64,000 nt of DNA from Gari tellinella (GCA_922989275.2 OV277857.1:50259083-50323082), one strand, 5' to 3'; counted from the stretch's first letter, positions 32,901 through 42,595 are shown. Numbers and translations: made by a program. Notes: generated by a model not told the origin, from the letters alone.

Positions 32901-35900
32901 AACCTTTGAAAATCTTCTTCTGAAACTGTAAGGCCCAGATCATTTGTAATTCAAATGTAGCTTAACCTTATAGTCCTCTACCAAGATTGTTCAAATTATG
33001 ACACCATGTCAAAATTGGCCCTGCCCCCGGGGCTTATCAGTCTTATATAGACTTATATAGGAAAACCTTTAAAACTCTTTTTATAGCTATATATATCACA
33101 ATATTGTCTTGCCCAGTCAGCTTAGGTACAATGTTCTCAGGTGAGCGACTTGTGGGCCATTGCCCTCTTGTTTACATCCTAGTATCTATAAATATGCATG
33201 GATTTTGATAAAAAAAATATTTAAACTATGTATGGCTATTTGTTTTCAATAATTGTTATCATTTTTGAAATCGGAGAAACTAGTTAACAGTTATCTGCCC
33301 TTGATGAGTCGAAAAAACCATATTTAACAGTTTTTACCATCTAGAAACTACAGTCTTTAATGGATTTTGATTTAACTTACACACGATGTATATAAATATA
33401 AGGGTTGCAATTATTGTCAAAAAAGGATACTTTGTGGCAAGAGTTATCTGCCCTTTATGTACTTAGTAATGCTCAACATGGCTTTATTGTTTACATGCTA
33501 TTGTGTACAAATGTGAATGGATTTTGAAAAAAAAAAATTAAATCATATATGGCTATTATTTATAGAATGAGTTCAATTATTGTCGAAAATGTGCAAATTA
33601 TTCAAGAATACTCTGCCCTTGATGAGTTGAAAATGTGTTTACACTCTAGTAAATTCTACAGTTCTGAATTTTTTTTAATAATACTTGCACACAATTATAA
33701 AATCTTGAAAGTGTTTAATTACTGTTGAATTTCAATCAAGAGTTACCTGCCCCTGTCATACTTAGATTTATAATGCTACAAACGGCTTTATTTTTTGTAT
33801 TGTTTAGGCTTTAAAGCGACTCGCAACCAGATGGTGCATTAAAAATAGTAATTTGTAAATATGTGTCAAACGCTTATATAAATGGTAAAGAATTAGTTTA
33901 GGATAAGAAATTCTGTTTACAAAAAATGTATTTCAATAAAAAAAATATTGGTCTCTGGTGGGATTCGAACCCGGGGCCCGGCATTGGCTGACAGAAGGCA
34001 AAATAGGGGAAACCGCTTAGACCAATGGACCACGGAATTATCCGTTTATCTCGGATCGATTTAACGTATTTCAATGTGTAGCGATCGAAAGTGCATACAA
34101 CTTCGTAATTCGGCTTGTGTTTATGTCTGAGCCCGTGTAGAGAAGCAACAACAACAACTATACCGTCTACTAGTCGGTATAGAAAAACGATGGAAAATAT
34201 CTAAAAATCTAAGATTCGGTGACGATTCTTGAGACTTTTTTTGGACTGATCATATTTTTTTAATGTCAGAAGCCAAATAATGCCACAAATTTGCTTTTAT
34301 TTGAGTATTTTATTTTATTTTGACAAGTACACCATCCGGTTGCGAGTCCCTTTAACATGTACAAAATTGAATGGATTTTATAAAACTTTGTAAAAAGCTT
34401 TTCAATGTTGATCTTTAAAGACAGGTGATCACCATTTGCCCCTTCCTCCCACATTAAAGTTTGCCACTTTCTTCTGGATAATCGCTGCGGCAGGGGATAT
34501 CAGCTCTAAGGTGCTTGTTTACCATCTGGAAAATGTCCAGAAATCGCGGTCAGAAATGCATTTGTAAAATGTTGATTTGCATTAGTTTTAAGAATAATAG
34601 TATTGTAAATCGTCATAAAATTTAAATATGTAGTTAGATTTTGTCCTGAAAGTAAATTTAAGATAGATCTATGAAGTCAACTGTTTCAACTTTATCAACA
34701 AAAAGTTGGTTTTGATCCCAGTTTAAATATTTGCTGAAGGTACTCGGTTACCACGACCCAGAGTCAAGGAAAGTCTGGTGATCTAATATTGGTAATATGG
34801 GTATATATGGTAGATAATATAGATTTATCAAATATATATAGAAATCATATTCCATGCACAGAGTGAATAAAATAACTTCGTTTTTATGGGTCATTGTCTT
34901 TCAGCTATGTTTACCTGTCTCCTGAAACTGTCTGGATCTATGTCGGCCATAAGCAATGATGGAAAGTCAGACAGATTTCTAATGAAATGTCAAAAATCCA
35001 TGTTATTTATTATAAACTTTGTTTTTGTTTATTACACTTGTTATATATCACTTAACATCTCAGTTACATCAGACTTAGTAATTTAACCCAGTTACACCCC
35101 GTATTAGATCATATAGCTCACCTTGACTCTCGATCGCTCCTCGCGGGAAGCGCCTAACTGAGTACCTACAGTACATATAAATTGGGATCAAAAGCAACTT
35201 TTTGGTGACAAAGTTGGAACAATTGAGTGTAATATACATACAGAAACACCATAAAAGTGTTATAAAAAGGTTTTTCATACATAAAACACACTAGAAAACT
35301 AGTTGACTCTAGATATTTAGATGTACCCTCAAAATGTAGATCTACTTGTTAAATAAAAACTGGAGACGTACGCTCGCCATGCCTTTTGCATTGTGCTAAA
35401 TGAATTGTTCTCGCAAACAGATGCGTTTTCGGAAGCTAAAAATAGAACAGACGAAACTGTCAATCAGTGACCACATATTAGACATCTGAATATATGTTTT
35501 TATTATGTGTAAATATTATTGACTGAAATGAGCTATGTATGTAGAAAAAAAAGTATTAAAACATTTTCAGTCAAGATAGGAAGTTTTTTTTAAATCAAAA
35601 TGAATAAATGAAAAATTGTACAGTGCTTCCTCTTTACAACAACACTTAACCCTTTCCCCCATAGAAGCGCCTTTTAGCGCATTCAGTTTATTCTTGCCCT
35701 GAAGAAAATAGTTCCAATTTATACATTCATAAATATGTATAATACAAAATATTTTCTATATTCTAGCAGATGATAGCTTAAAGCAGGCTGAAAGTAAAGC
35801 AGAATGCGCTTAAAGCGCATTCTGCTTTACTTTCAACCTGCTTTAAGTGGACACCTATATTCAATACTAGAGATATGCTATCATGTGGGAAAGGGTTAAT

Positions 35901-38900
35901 GGGAGACAGAGATTGTGTGTGTTTTTTAGAGGGAGTCATAGTATAGAGGGGAAATCAAGACTTGGCTTACATTTGCAAACACCTAGAATCAACATCAGAC
36001 ACGGTGTAACGCTGCGTCTGATCTGGATTCAAGCTGTTTGTCTCTCAATAGAATATTTATTCTATCAAAATCTCCAGTTATATGTAACTTTCAAGTTTGA
36101 GAATAAACAGTGTTCAGATGATAATGATAAGCAGACGATATTGCAGCAGTGAAATAATTTGTCCTGTTTAGGGAATTGCAGATTGGGTCGTAGGGAGGGA
36201 GTCGTTGTTAGGAGGGCCATTGTAGGGAAGGAACAGTTCATCACTGTATATTCTTGATCTGCACTGTGCAGGGTTACTAACATAGTGAGGCTAGATATTT
36301 TAATTGGTAACTTTTGATGTAAAACAAGAGAATTGTTAAGAGCTATAGATAAGCTGCTTTTTAGGGTATTTACACAATTAAATTTTTGGAAAAAGCAACT
36401 GCACATGTTTAATACAAATTCAAGGGTATCAAAAAGCAAAAATATTTTCTGAATGGCAGTGAATGCCTAATTAGATTATGAACAATACTCTATTAAATAA
36501 TTAATTCTTGGACTTCTACCCAAAAGAAAATTGTAAATACCTAATTGTATGTACAGTGGAGAATGTGTTATTCTTTCCCAATAAACGCGTTTACGCTTAA
36601 ACTATTATTTGCAGTGCAAACAGTTTGGAGCCAGATCAGACGCAGGGTAACCCGGCGTCTGATCAGGCTCCAAACTGTTTGCCACCAAGATAAACATGAA
36701 TTATCAGAATTGTCCAAAAGTTGTACTTTTCTACGTTTTAGTGCTTTACGTTTGCGTTTAAATGGGAAAGAATAACAGGGGTAAAAAACATATCTGTATA
36801 GCTACAGTATGAATTTTGTTTTTCAGCTGTCAGAAGCTGGTTTCTACCATATTCCCACTAATGAGAGTCCAGATGCTACAAGGTGTTTTTGTTGCTATAA
36901 GGAACTGGATGGTTGGGAACCTGAGGATGACCCATGGTAGGAGAGACTTTGAAATTTAACTCTTTCCTCCCTGAAACTTTAAATAGACAATTCCAGTTTC
37001 CATTTTAGTCTAGCCCATTTCTGACTTTTAAGGGTTGTTTTTGTCAATGTTTGGCATTATGACAAATATTGAAGACCCTTATCAGAGGGCTCCTTTTGGA
37101 GCCCTCTGATCTGGGTCTTCACTGTTTGCACAGGACAAGTGAACTATTCACATGTACACTGTTTGAAAAGGACGCCAATAATGTGGGACTAGGGTTCAAA
37201 GGGTTAACCCATTTATGATTACTCCATAAATACACCTTTTTACGCCACTAATCTATTCTTCCATCAAAGAACATATTTCAAATTTATTCAATCATTAGCC
37301 TTCATAAGAAATGTTTTCTATATTGTGACAGACAGTAGCTTAAAGCAGAATGCACCTTTGGGTTTATTCTGCTTCACTTCAAGCCAGCTTTAAGTGGTCA
37401 CCTATTTTCAAAACTAGAAACAGGCTATGGGGTAATGGGTTAAATGTTTTCAGATTCACCCTACCTCCCATAGCTTGTTTGCCATGTTTAAGATGGTTGT
37501 TTGCTTAACCCATTACCTGATGGTGGACCCCATAACATGTAAACACTTTAATAGCATTCTGCTTTAAGCTTCGGCCTGGAAAGACACAAATTAATAATTC
37601 AGAAAGATCCTGTTTCTGCACTATTTATATCCTAAATTTAGCAACCACCTGTGTAACAGACTGCCTATGAGCTGCTGAGCATTGTATTGAATAGTCGGTT
37701 TGACTGTAATTGATAAATCTGGTTTACTTTCAACTTGCTGTAACCCTCTACTCCTTAGCCTGTTCTAGTTTTGAAGACAGATGACCCAATAAAGCAGGTT
37801 GACCCCATAAAGCAGGCTTTGAGTTAACCTACCACCTGCTAGATAAAAGAAAAAACTCTTTATGCAACATATTCTCATGACTTTTTAAATTGGAAATATT
37901 TTGTTCAGCAGAGGAATAAATTGAATGCGCTAAAAGGCACTTCTCTGGTGGGAAAGGGTTGAGTAGAAACAGGCAATTCGTTACAGGATTAAAGCAGATT
38001 AACCCTTAGCCTGCCAGTCACGACTATAGCTCCATATGCAAACAGCTTGGATCCGGATGAGACGCCGAGTAACTCGGCGTCTCATCCGGATTCAAGCTGT
38101 TTGACACTCGGACAACATTTTCAGCAATTTTGAGCAACTTTGAAGCACTTTGAAACTTGAAGCAGACGAGAAATATAGCAGACGACAATTTATTTGGCGG
38201 GCTAAGGGTTAGGATAAAGGTATATCAATATAATCATAAAGTTCCTGCTAGAGCTTTCTGCTTTACTTTTCAACGGTATTAACTATTTGATTAGCAAACT
38301 TTCAGAATCTTCTCATTGACCTACAAAGGAAGGCATGGACAATTTCACTGATTTAAGGATTATAATACATAAAACATAAAAGAAAAGGAAATAGTTCAGA
38401 TATTTGGCCCTGAAAAAAACCCACCATGCATGTATAGTTTAAACAGGAATCTGTCAGGGGTCATTATCATAATTTCCCTTATTTGTTAGAGAAAACAATT
38501 AACATGATCCTTTATTTTATTTCTTGAATATCCTACCTAACATTACAATGTGTCAGGTAGGTAATAAGGTGTATTTACTCGTAAAACAATAATTTGAAAT
38601 CAAATTTTTTAATTCTTGATGAAGATTTTATCAAAGACCATGAATTTTTCTTTTATGTACAGTAGAACCTCTCTATTACGACCACTAAATTGTCACCTGT
38701 CTTTTATACTGACAATTAGCCTTCTTTTTAGTGGTCGTAATAGAGAGGTTCTACTCTATTACTATATATTGTATATACTATTTTTTAACAGGACTCTAGA
38801 TAAGGGGAGTTTTTTCAAAAACTGAATTCTTTTTTTCTGCATTTAACCCTATGGTGTCACTATTCATTAGAATAGTCTTTGAGACGATTCTAATGAGTAG

Positions 38901-39927
38901 AAGCACCATAGAATTTGGTACTGAAATGAATGAGAAAACGGATTTGTTTTGAAAACTCCCTCTCAACTTGAGCCCTGTATTCTATTATTACAGGAAGGAA
39001 CACAAGAAGCGCTCTCCTGGTTGTGTCTTCTTGACCATGAAGAAGGATGTGACTGGACTGGCTATGGCTGAGCTGATCAAACTTGAGTGTGACAGACAAA
39101 AGAATAAAAGTGTTAGTATCATTTGTAGCTCTACATTTCAAAGAAATAATGTACATTGTAGTCATAAACAAAAAAGCTTAATATTTCATAAAATGTCACA
39201 AAACAGCAAAAAAGAAGGGCATGTATATCAACTTTTTGTAGGAAGTCTACAGTTTAACCCATACCACCATTAATATGTCTTTAATTTGTTCATCCACTGA
39301 AGAAAATAATTCCAATTTAACAATTTTAAATTGATACAGTCATAAACATGTACCAAAAGAAATGTTTTCTACATCCTATACATCCTAGCAAAAGGTGGCA
39401 GCAGGTTGAAAGTAAAGCAGAATGTGCCTTAAGGCACATTCTGCTTTACTTTGTACCTGCTTTAAATACTCGTCCGTCTTCAAAACTAAAAACATGCTAT
39501 GAGGTCAAGAGTTAAGTTTTACTTCCTGTTATCATTTCAAGCCATTACACCATAAATACGCCTTTTTACGCCTTTAATCTATTCCTCCACTGAAGAAAAG
39601 AGTCCAAATAAGTACAGTCATGGATATGTATCATAAGACATTTTTCCACAGATGGAAGCTTTAAACAGGCTGGAAGTAAAGCAGAATGCGCCATAATTCT
39701 GCTTTACTTTCAACCTGTTTTAAGTAGTCACCTGTATTCAAAACTAGATGGGCCTAAAACACCATTCATTCAAAACTAGAAACAGGCTATGGGGTAATGG
39801 GTTAATTGATATTGAAATGGTCAATTTCTTATTTCAGAGAAAGCTGTACCATTCAAAGCTCGCGGAATTCGATGCACAGGTAGCCAGTGTGAGGGCGGAG
39901 ATGTTTAAACTCAACCCCAATGCTTAA
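20810..39927 (+). CDS. BIRC5: Survivin (BIRC5) gene, four coding segments, first exon split by an LTR element
   Basis: Segments 20810-20967, 22708/22711-22768, 36827-36936, 38994-39111 and 39838-39927 join in frame to 177 codons if the insertion is left out. Human survivin has 142 residues; the excess is a ~50-residue lysine-rich N-terminus. The BIR fold is complete: NWPF start, EAGFYH, CFCC (CxxC ligands), GWEPEDDPW, HKKRSPGC (His and Cys ligands), then a long C-terminal helix. Survivin is the targeting subunit of the chromosomal passenger complex with Aurora B, INCENP and borealin, acting at centromeres and in cytokinesis, and it restrains apoptosis in some lineages. Introns 2 and 3 are short and made largely of MITEs; intron 1 is 14 kb. 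As drawn, translation stops at 20978-20980. Confidence 0.9.
20979..21178 (-). repeat. Terminal direct repeat, left copy
   Basis: 200 bp, identical by eye to 22508-22707. Adjoins the polypurine tract at 21179-21196. An extra GGGGGTGTAGTT lies on its outer side, completing a TG..CA-type end. Confidence 0.85.
22508..22707 (-). repeat. Terminal direct repeat, right copy
   Basis: 200 bp, identical by eye to the left copy. Its outer edge abuts survivin coding sequence directly (TCGTTGCAAG). Confidence 0.85.
22708..22768 (+). CDS. BIRC5: Survivin exon 1, 3' part (start of BIR domain)
   Basis: Reads CKSFMNWPFDEEAACNPQT, aligning with TFKNWPF and the following CTPERM region of vertebrate survivin. 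It ends ACG followed by GTATGA, a plausible donor, in phase 0. It continues the frame of 20810-20967 when the insertion is ignored (TAT CGT TGC AAG). An ATG at 22724 could start a shortened product that retains nearly all of the BIR domain. Confidence 0.85.
23277..24473. mobile_element. pogo/Tigger-like TIR element, 1.2 kb, TA duplication
   Basis: CAGTAAAACCTGTC at 23277-23290 and its exact complement at 24460-24473, each flanked outside by TA. AGGTGACCGCTTA-type motifs repeat just inside both ends and also near 24358. CAGTA-type ends with TA duplication fit the pogo group. No transposase ORF. Confidence 0.75.
24661..25247. mobile_element. Foldback-like element with tandem-repeat arms (CTAAGCGTGCCAC)
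   Basis: The left arm (24661-24740) has four tandem versions of GACTAAGCGTGCCAC at ~17-18 bp period. The right arm (25152-25247) is its reverse complement with the same fourfold order. Arms of ~90 bp built from short repeats are the hallmark of foldback elements. The ~410 bp interior is AT-rich and non-coding. Confidence 0.7.
25250..26049. other. Intronic non-coding stretch
   Basis: No gene is recognisable. CCGCCATTACACGGACCCG near 25892 resembles GGCCGCCATTACATGGACC near 26434 and the region near 26694, so the edge of the following tandem repeat starts here. Confidence 0.4.
26050..26760. repeat. Complex tandem repeat
   Basis: Short units with GTTAGACTTCC..TCCTGCTGAACGGAC recur near 26065 and 26140. 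Larger units with GAGCCCTAAGAATAGACTAT..GTTTTCAGCTATAATTCGTA recur near 26325 and 26592 (267 bp apart). Nothing coding. Confidence 0.7.
27140..27164. repeat. Poly-G tract (~24 bp)
   Basis: An uninterrupted G run followed by TCCGGGGG. The open frame crossing it is an artefact of the run. Length in assemblies is unreliable, and it could form G-quadruplex DNA. Confidence 0.9.
27735..27790. repeat. (AAAT)n microsatellite
   Basis: Runs of AATAAATAAATAAATAA directly after a TATAAATAAAATTGAATT stretch. Confidence 0.8.
27810..27945. repeat. MITE family F copy
   Basis: Contains CCATGCAAACAGTGTAGACC, then CTGATCAGAGGGCTAC, TTCAGAGCCCTCTGATCAG and GGTCTACACTGTTGTCATTT: two nested inverted arms. The open frame crossing it is chance. 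Confidence 0.65.
28785..28925. repeat. MITE family F copy
   Basis: CTCTGATCAGGGTCTTCACT, then GTTTGCATAGGACAAGTGTA, then ACTCGTCGCTGGGGCTCATT. Only one arm is well preserved. Confidence 0.55.
29100..29870. other. Intronic non-coding stretch
   Basis: AT microsatellite near 29200 and a poly-T run at ~29648. The ORFs at 29294-29634 have no recognisable domain and overlap in several frames, so I treat them as chance. Confidence 0.4.
30525..30550. repeat. CCGGGGGCATGCTCCCCCG hairpin
   Basis: A GC-rich palindrome in AT-rich DNA. The same motif recurs at ~29921, 55287, 55859 and 56147, always followed by a run of A and T. Confidence 0.6.
30931..32190 (+). mobile_element. Helitron-like tandem-repeat element HL2, copy 1
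   Basis: Starts ATACGCCCGTCATCGACGGT and ends GTGACGGGCGTATTTTGCCG with CACTGCGGTGCTCTTGTT. Inside are two and a half ~490 bp units with TTAGCGCTCTCTCACCTTCA, CGTTTCAGACGTTGGCG and AGTTATGCCCCTTTATTGTC. A (CCGTCCGTACGTCCG) run lies near the left end. A longer copy is at 45246-46872. Non-coding; the small ORFs are repeats of one frame. Confidence 0.7.
32200..33175 (-). mobile_element. Helitron-like fragments related to 11338-12934, reverse orientation
   Basis: Two pieces end in GGGCCATTCTGGCCCTCTTG (near 32575) and GGGCCATTGCCCTCTTGTTT (near 33154), the reverse complement of the start of the element at 11338. The interior has AAATTGGCCCCG and TCTTCTTTTCTGAAA blocks repeated at intervals of ~180 bp. 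Confidence 0.65.
33180..33810. other. Intronic non-coding tandem-like stretch
   Basis: AATGGATTTTGA..AGAGTTATCTGCCC-type motifs recur three or four times in diverged form. No gene. Confidence 0.4.
33815..34351 (-). mobile_element. TTAA-flanked MITE, 537 bp, with tRNA-like segment (copy 2)
   Basis: Same family and length as 10528-11064 but inverted. TTAA at 33811-33814 and 34352-34355. Starts AGCGACTCGCAACCAGATGG and ends CGGTTGCGAGTCCCT. The tRNA-like box lies at ~33950-34040 on the minus strand (GGGATTCGAACCC read on the plus strand). Confidence 0.85.
34352..35640. other. Intronic non-coding stretch
   Basis: No recognisable gene or strong repeat. AT-rich with several AGATCT motifs near 35335. 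Confidence 0.4.
35648..35898. mobile_element. MITE family A, full copy with long palindrome
   Basis: Starts TAACCCTTTCCCCCATAGAA and ends ATGTGGGAAAGGGTTAA. The core has inverted arms AAAGCAGGCTGAAAGTAAAG and CTTTACTTTCAACCTGCTTT separated by the self-complementary centre GCGCTTAAAGCGC. It would extrude as a cruciform or form a stable RNA hairpin. Confidence 0.85.
36546..36776. mobile_element. MITE family E
   Basis: Outer arms TTATTCTTTCCCAATAAACG and AATGGGAAAGAATAAC. Inner arms GCAAACAGTTTGGAGCC and GGCTCCAAACTGTTTGC around GTAACCCGGCGTCTGATCAG. Ends 50 bp upstream of survivin exon 2. Confidence 0.75.
36827..36936 (+). CDS. BIRC5: Survivin exon 2 (BIR core)
   Basis: Acceptor TTTTTCAG, then 36 codons from LSEAGFYH to GWEPEDDP plus TG of the split tryptophan codon, then donor GTAGGA. 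It carries the two cysteines of the CxxC zinc site within RCFCCYKELDGW. Identity to vertebrate survivin over FKELEGWEPDDDP-type sequence is high, so assignment to survivin rather than another BIR protein is firm. Confidence 0.95.
37060..37205. repeat. MITE family F copy (intron 2)
   Basis: CCTTATCAGAGGGCTCC and GGAGCCCTCTGATCTGGG form inverted arms, with ACTGTTTGCACAGGACAAGT beyond. Confidence 0.7.
37205..37442. mobile_element. MITE family A (intron 2)
   Basis: Starts AACCCATTTATGATTACTCC, ends TATGGGGTAATGGGTTAA; the core TTAAAGCAGAATGCACCTTT..GGTTTATTCTGCTTCACTTC is imperfect. Confidence 0.8.
37744..37960. mobile_element. MITE family A (intron 2), diverged
   Basis: CCCTCTACTCCTTAGCCTGT at the left, GGTGGGAAAGGGTTGA at the right. 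The core is rearranged, with ACCCCATAAAGCAGGC in place of the full palindrome. Confidence 0.7.
38022..38106. repeat. MITE family E palindrome (intron 2)
   Basis: CAAACAGCTTGGATCCGGAT, centre ACGCCGAGTAACTCGGCGT, then ATCCGGATTCAAGCTGTTTG: a near-perfect inverted repeat of about 75 bp. Confidence 0.8.
38660..38756. mobile_element. Short pogo-like MITE (97 bp)
   Basis: CAGTAGAACCTCTCTATTAC and its inverse GTAATAGAGAGGTTCTACTC, flanked by TA on both sides. A 205 bp relative lies at 42732-42936. In intron 2 of survivin. Confidence 0.85.
38791..38978. mobile_element. MITE family B, abutting survivin exon 3 acceptor
   Basis: Outer ends CTCTAGATAAGGGGAGTTTT and AAAACTCCCTCTCAACTTGA; inner arms CCTATGGTGTCACTATTCAT and ATGAGTAGAAGCACCATAG around TCTTTGAGACGATT. 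It ends at GAGCCCTG, 15 bp before exon 3. Confidence 0.85.
38994..39111 (+). CDS. BIRC5: Survivin exon 3 (end of BIR, start of helix)
   Basis: Acceptor TATTATTACAG; the first base completes the split tryptophan, then 39 codons KEHKKRSPGCVF to CDRQKNKS; donor GTTAGT (weaker than GTAAGT). The histidine in EHKK and cysteine in SPGC complete the zinc site. AELIKLECDRQKNK matches the start of the long survivin helix. A donor one codon earlier was rejected because it breaks the frame. Confidence 0.92.
39253..39515. mobile_element. MITE family A (intron 3), long palindrome
   Basis: Starts TTTAACCCATACCACC. The core GAAAGTAAAGCAGAATGTGC, CTTAAG, GCACATTCTGCTTTACTTT is perfect. Ends CTATGAGGTCAAGAGTTAA. 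Confidence 0.85.
39543..39805. mobile_element. MITE family A (intron 3), near exon 4
   Basis: Starts CCATTACACCATAAATACGC, ends GCTATGGGGTAATGGGTTAA. The core arms GGAAGTAAAGCAGAATG and ATTCTGCTTTACTTTC are intact. It ends 32 bp upstream of exon 4. Confidence 0.85.
39838..39927 (+). CDS. BIRC5: Survivin exon 4 (C-terminal helix and stop)
   Basis: Acceptor TCTTATTTCAG, then 29 codons beginning RKLYHSKLAEFDAQ and ending KLNPNA, TAA at 39925-39927. The hydrophobic spacing fits a helix, as in the C-terminal coiled coil that binds INCENP and borealin in vertebrates. An alternative frame in the same exon lacks such spacing and needs a different donor. Confidence 0.85.
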   Translation, partial: RKLYHSKLAEFDAQVASVRAEMFKLNPNA

Positions 39928-40045
39928 TAACTGAAACATTGTGCTACATGATGAGTCTGTCATGACCATCAATTGTGATTATCAGTGACTGTTTGATGAG
40001 TGTGTCATGACCATCAATTGTGATTATCAGTGACTGTGTTACTAT

Positions 40046-40407
40046 TGATTGGTACATTGCTCCATCTCTACAACGGTCCTCCCTATAACAACTCCCTCCC
40101 TTACAACGAAACTTGCCGCAGTTCCCTACACATGACAATTATGCCTAACACTGTAATATCTTTGCTTAAAGTTGTCGTCTGCTGTTTTTCTCAAATTTAC
40201 AAATTGGACAGTTGACAGAAAAAAGCTTAATGACCAGTGACAAACAGCTTGAATCCAGATCAGACGCCGCATTACGCGGCATCTGATCTGGATTCAAGCT
40301 GTTTGCAATTGTCAACCAATTTCCCTCCCTATAACGACTCCCTCTGAACTACGCACATTTTTTTTGTCTCCCATAGGATGTCGTTGTAGAGAGGGAGCGC
40401 TGTACCT
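40046..40407. mobile_element. TIR element with CTCCCTATAACAACTCCCTC ends, family E nested
   Basis: ATTGCTCCATCTCTACAACG at the left and TCGTTGTAGAGAGGGAGCGC at the right are inverted, with TA outside the right end. A family E palindrome (CAAACAGCTTGAATCCAGAT..) sits at 40240-40305. Related ends occur at 49405 and ~49990. Confidence 0.6.
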
Positions 40408-40514
40408 ACATGTATTTATTTACCCTTGAACAATTATATGAGATAAAAAACAGTCAAGCTTACATTAATTTAATAAGCCAACCTGGAAAAAAGATGGATA
40501 CTGCCAATCATGTA

Positions 40515-40760
40515 TTAACCCTTTCCCCTATAGAAGTGACTTTTAGCGCACTAATTTATTTATTCTTCTACTGAAAAAATTGTTCCAATTTTTACCATCA
40601 TGAACATGTCCCAAAAGAAAAGTTTTCTATGTCCTAGTAGCTTAAAGCAGACTGAAAGTAAAGCAGAATGTGCCTTAAGGCACATTCTTCTTTACTTTCA
40701 GTCTGCTTTAAGCAGTCATGTCTTCAAAACTAGAAACAAGCTATGGGTAATCATGGGTTA
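40515..40760. mobile_element. MITE family A
   Basis: TTAACCCTTTCCCCTATAG to TATGGGTAATCATGGGTTAA, core GAAAGTAAAGCAGAATGTGC/GCACATTCTTCTTTACTTTC. Confidence 0.85.
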
Positions 40761-40943
40761 AGGGCCAACTCAATAGAAGATTTATTGAAAGGCTTAAATA
40801 CTACATATGTTAGCCTCAAGCAGGATGAAATTATGCAGGAAACTCCTAAAGGTTTTACTTCATTATTTCTGCTTGCATAAAGCAGTTACCTTTCTGTATT
40901 GATCTTCATGCTGGTTTAAAAGTGGCTTAAATTTAATACTGGG

Positions 40944-41133
40944 CTTCACATAAGGAGAGTATTTCAAAAACTTAAAGCTATATTTAAGCATTAAACACTA
41001 TGATGTCACAGCTCAATGGAATCGTCCCGAAGAGACAGTTCTAATGAGTAACACCATAGAATTTGGTGCTGAAATGAGTGGGAAAATGGATTTGTTCAGT
41101 TTACTCTTCTTATCTGGAGTTCCGTTTATTCAA
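40944..41133. mobile_element. MITE family B
   Basis: CTATGATGTCACAGCTCAAT and ATGAGTAACACCATAG arms around CGTCCCGAAGAGACAG; ends CTTATCTGGAGTTCCG. Confidence 0.75.
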
Positions 41134-41329
41134 GAAAGACTAGAGGTTAGTCAACTTTGTACGGTTACCGAATGGCGAGCTATTTTTGTATAGTTTACTT
41201 GTCATTAACAAACAGTATACCTATGAAGATGAGAGTATAAGGGTCTGCACTGTTTGTCTTTTTGCAATGTGCAGCAACAACAAAGAAACCTTAAGATAGC
41301 CAAAAGTGGACTTTACTATTGAAAGCTAG

Positions 41330-41520
41330 ATTCGTCAATTACAGTAATGAGCAGTGATTTTACTTTTCATTAACAAACAGTGTACATATGAATTATACAC
41401 TTGTCCAATGCAAACAAAGTAAACCCAGATCAGAGTCTGCACTGTTTGTCATTTTCAATATTATTGCATATTTGATTTGGAATTGTCCATTTATGATTGA
41501 AGGGATCATAGAGTTAAGTT
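41330..41520. repeat. MITE family F copy
   Basis: CACTTGTCCAATGCAAACAA, GTAAACCCAGATCAGAGTC and GCACTGTTTGTCATTTTCAA in the family order. A shorter copy lies at 41160-41280. Confidence 0.6.
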
Positions 41521-41620
41521 TACCCGGTAGATAGTTTACCATTCTCCTGCTTCTCCTGCTTATAGGAATCAGATAAGGCAGAGAGTTGCTGTATTGATAA
41601 TTATATTGTTAGCAAGATAA

Positions 41621-41882
41621 CCCATTAACCCATAGCCTATTTCTAGGATTGAAGATAGGTGACCACTTAAAACAGTTGAAAGTAAGGCAGAATGCAAGTA
41701 AAGCAGAAAATGCCTTAAGGCAGATTCTGCTTTACTTTCAGCCTGCTTTAATCAACCATCTGCTAGGATATAGAAATTATTTCTTCTGATGCATTTTTAT
41801 AACAGTATACATTGGAACTAAATTCTTAAGAACAGGAAAAAATTAAAAGTGTAGAAATAGTTTTTATGGGGTAATGGGATAA
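41621..41882. mobile_element. MITE family A
   Basis: AACCCATTAACCCATAGCCT to TATGGGGTAATGGGATAA. The left core arm is partly duplicated (GTAAGGCAGAATGCAAGTAA). Confidence 0.8.
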
Positions 41883-41904
41883 TTGACTTCAAAAGGCCAT
41901 AACA

Positions 41905-42115
41905 CATTCAACCCTAGTGACTAGTTTACTCGTCATTAACAAATCATCTACTTGTGATGATTACACTTGTCCTATGCAAACATTGTAGACCCTGATCAGA
42001 GGGCTCCACTGTTTGTCATTTTGTAATATATTGTTAAAATCAACCCTCAATAGTCAAAGACTTTTTTTGAAATTGGAATTGTCCATTAAAAGTTTCAGGG
42101 CTGAATGAGTTTAAT
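41905..42115. repeat. MITE family F copy
   Basis: CTAGTTTACTCGTCATTAAC, CTTGTCCTATGCAAACATTG and TAGACCCTGATCAGAGGGC in order; the right arm is lost. Confidence 0.65.
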
Positions 42116-42354
42116 TAAGAGTTAACGCCAATGCAGATATTGGTAATGAACATTATACAAGTCATGGTAAGGATTAAAATATTTTCATTTTGTTTTGCCT
42201 TTTGGAATATAGTAAATGCATTTACCCTTTTAATGTCAAAGTTGACTACATGGAAGTTTGCCAACAGATTTGATTCTGATCAGAGACTGCTTTATATGAC
42301 CTAATCATGATCTGTTAGACACTCCGTTCAATATTTCTACAGTCAAACTGCTTT

Positions 42355-42595
42355 AACTCATTACACCATAGCCTGTTTCTAATCAAAAAGACCTGTGACC
42401 ACTTAAAGCAGGTTGAAAGTAAAGCAGAATGTGCCTTAAGGCACATTCTGCTTTACTTTCAACTTGCTTTAAGGCGCTATCTGTTAGAATATAAAAAACA
42501 TTTCTTATGATACATATTCTTAACTGTATGAATTATGAATTATTTACCTAAGCGGAGGAATAAAAAAAGATGTATTTATTGGGTTAAATGTTATT
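42355..42595. mobile_element. MITE family A, perfect core
   Basis: AACTCATTACACCATAGCCT at the left. Core TTGAAAGTAAAGCAGAATGT, GCCTTAAGGC, ACATTCTGCTTTACTTTCAA. Confidence 0.85.

Larger units (their letters stand above)
22769..36826 (+). other. BIRC5: Survivin intron 1 (14 kb)
   Basis: Runs from donor GTATGA at 22769 to acceptor TTGTTTTTCAG at 36826, phase 0. It contains many transposon relics listed separately and no other recognisable gene. Just inside, 22855-22915 holds a TTTCGCCCCAAACC motif that recurs at 58827-58915, so even the donor-proximal part is repeat-derived. Confidence 0.75.

Noticed and set aside
36065..36439. 124-codon minus-strand open frame within survivin intron 1
   Set aside because: No recognisable domain, poor composition, no promoter or splice support; likely chance.
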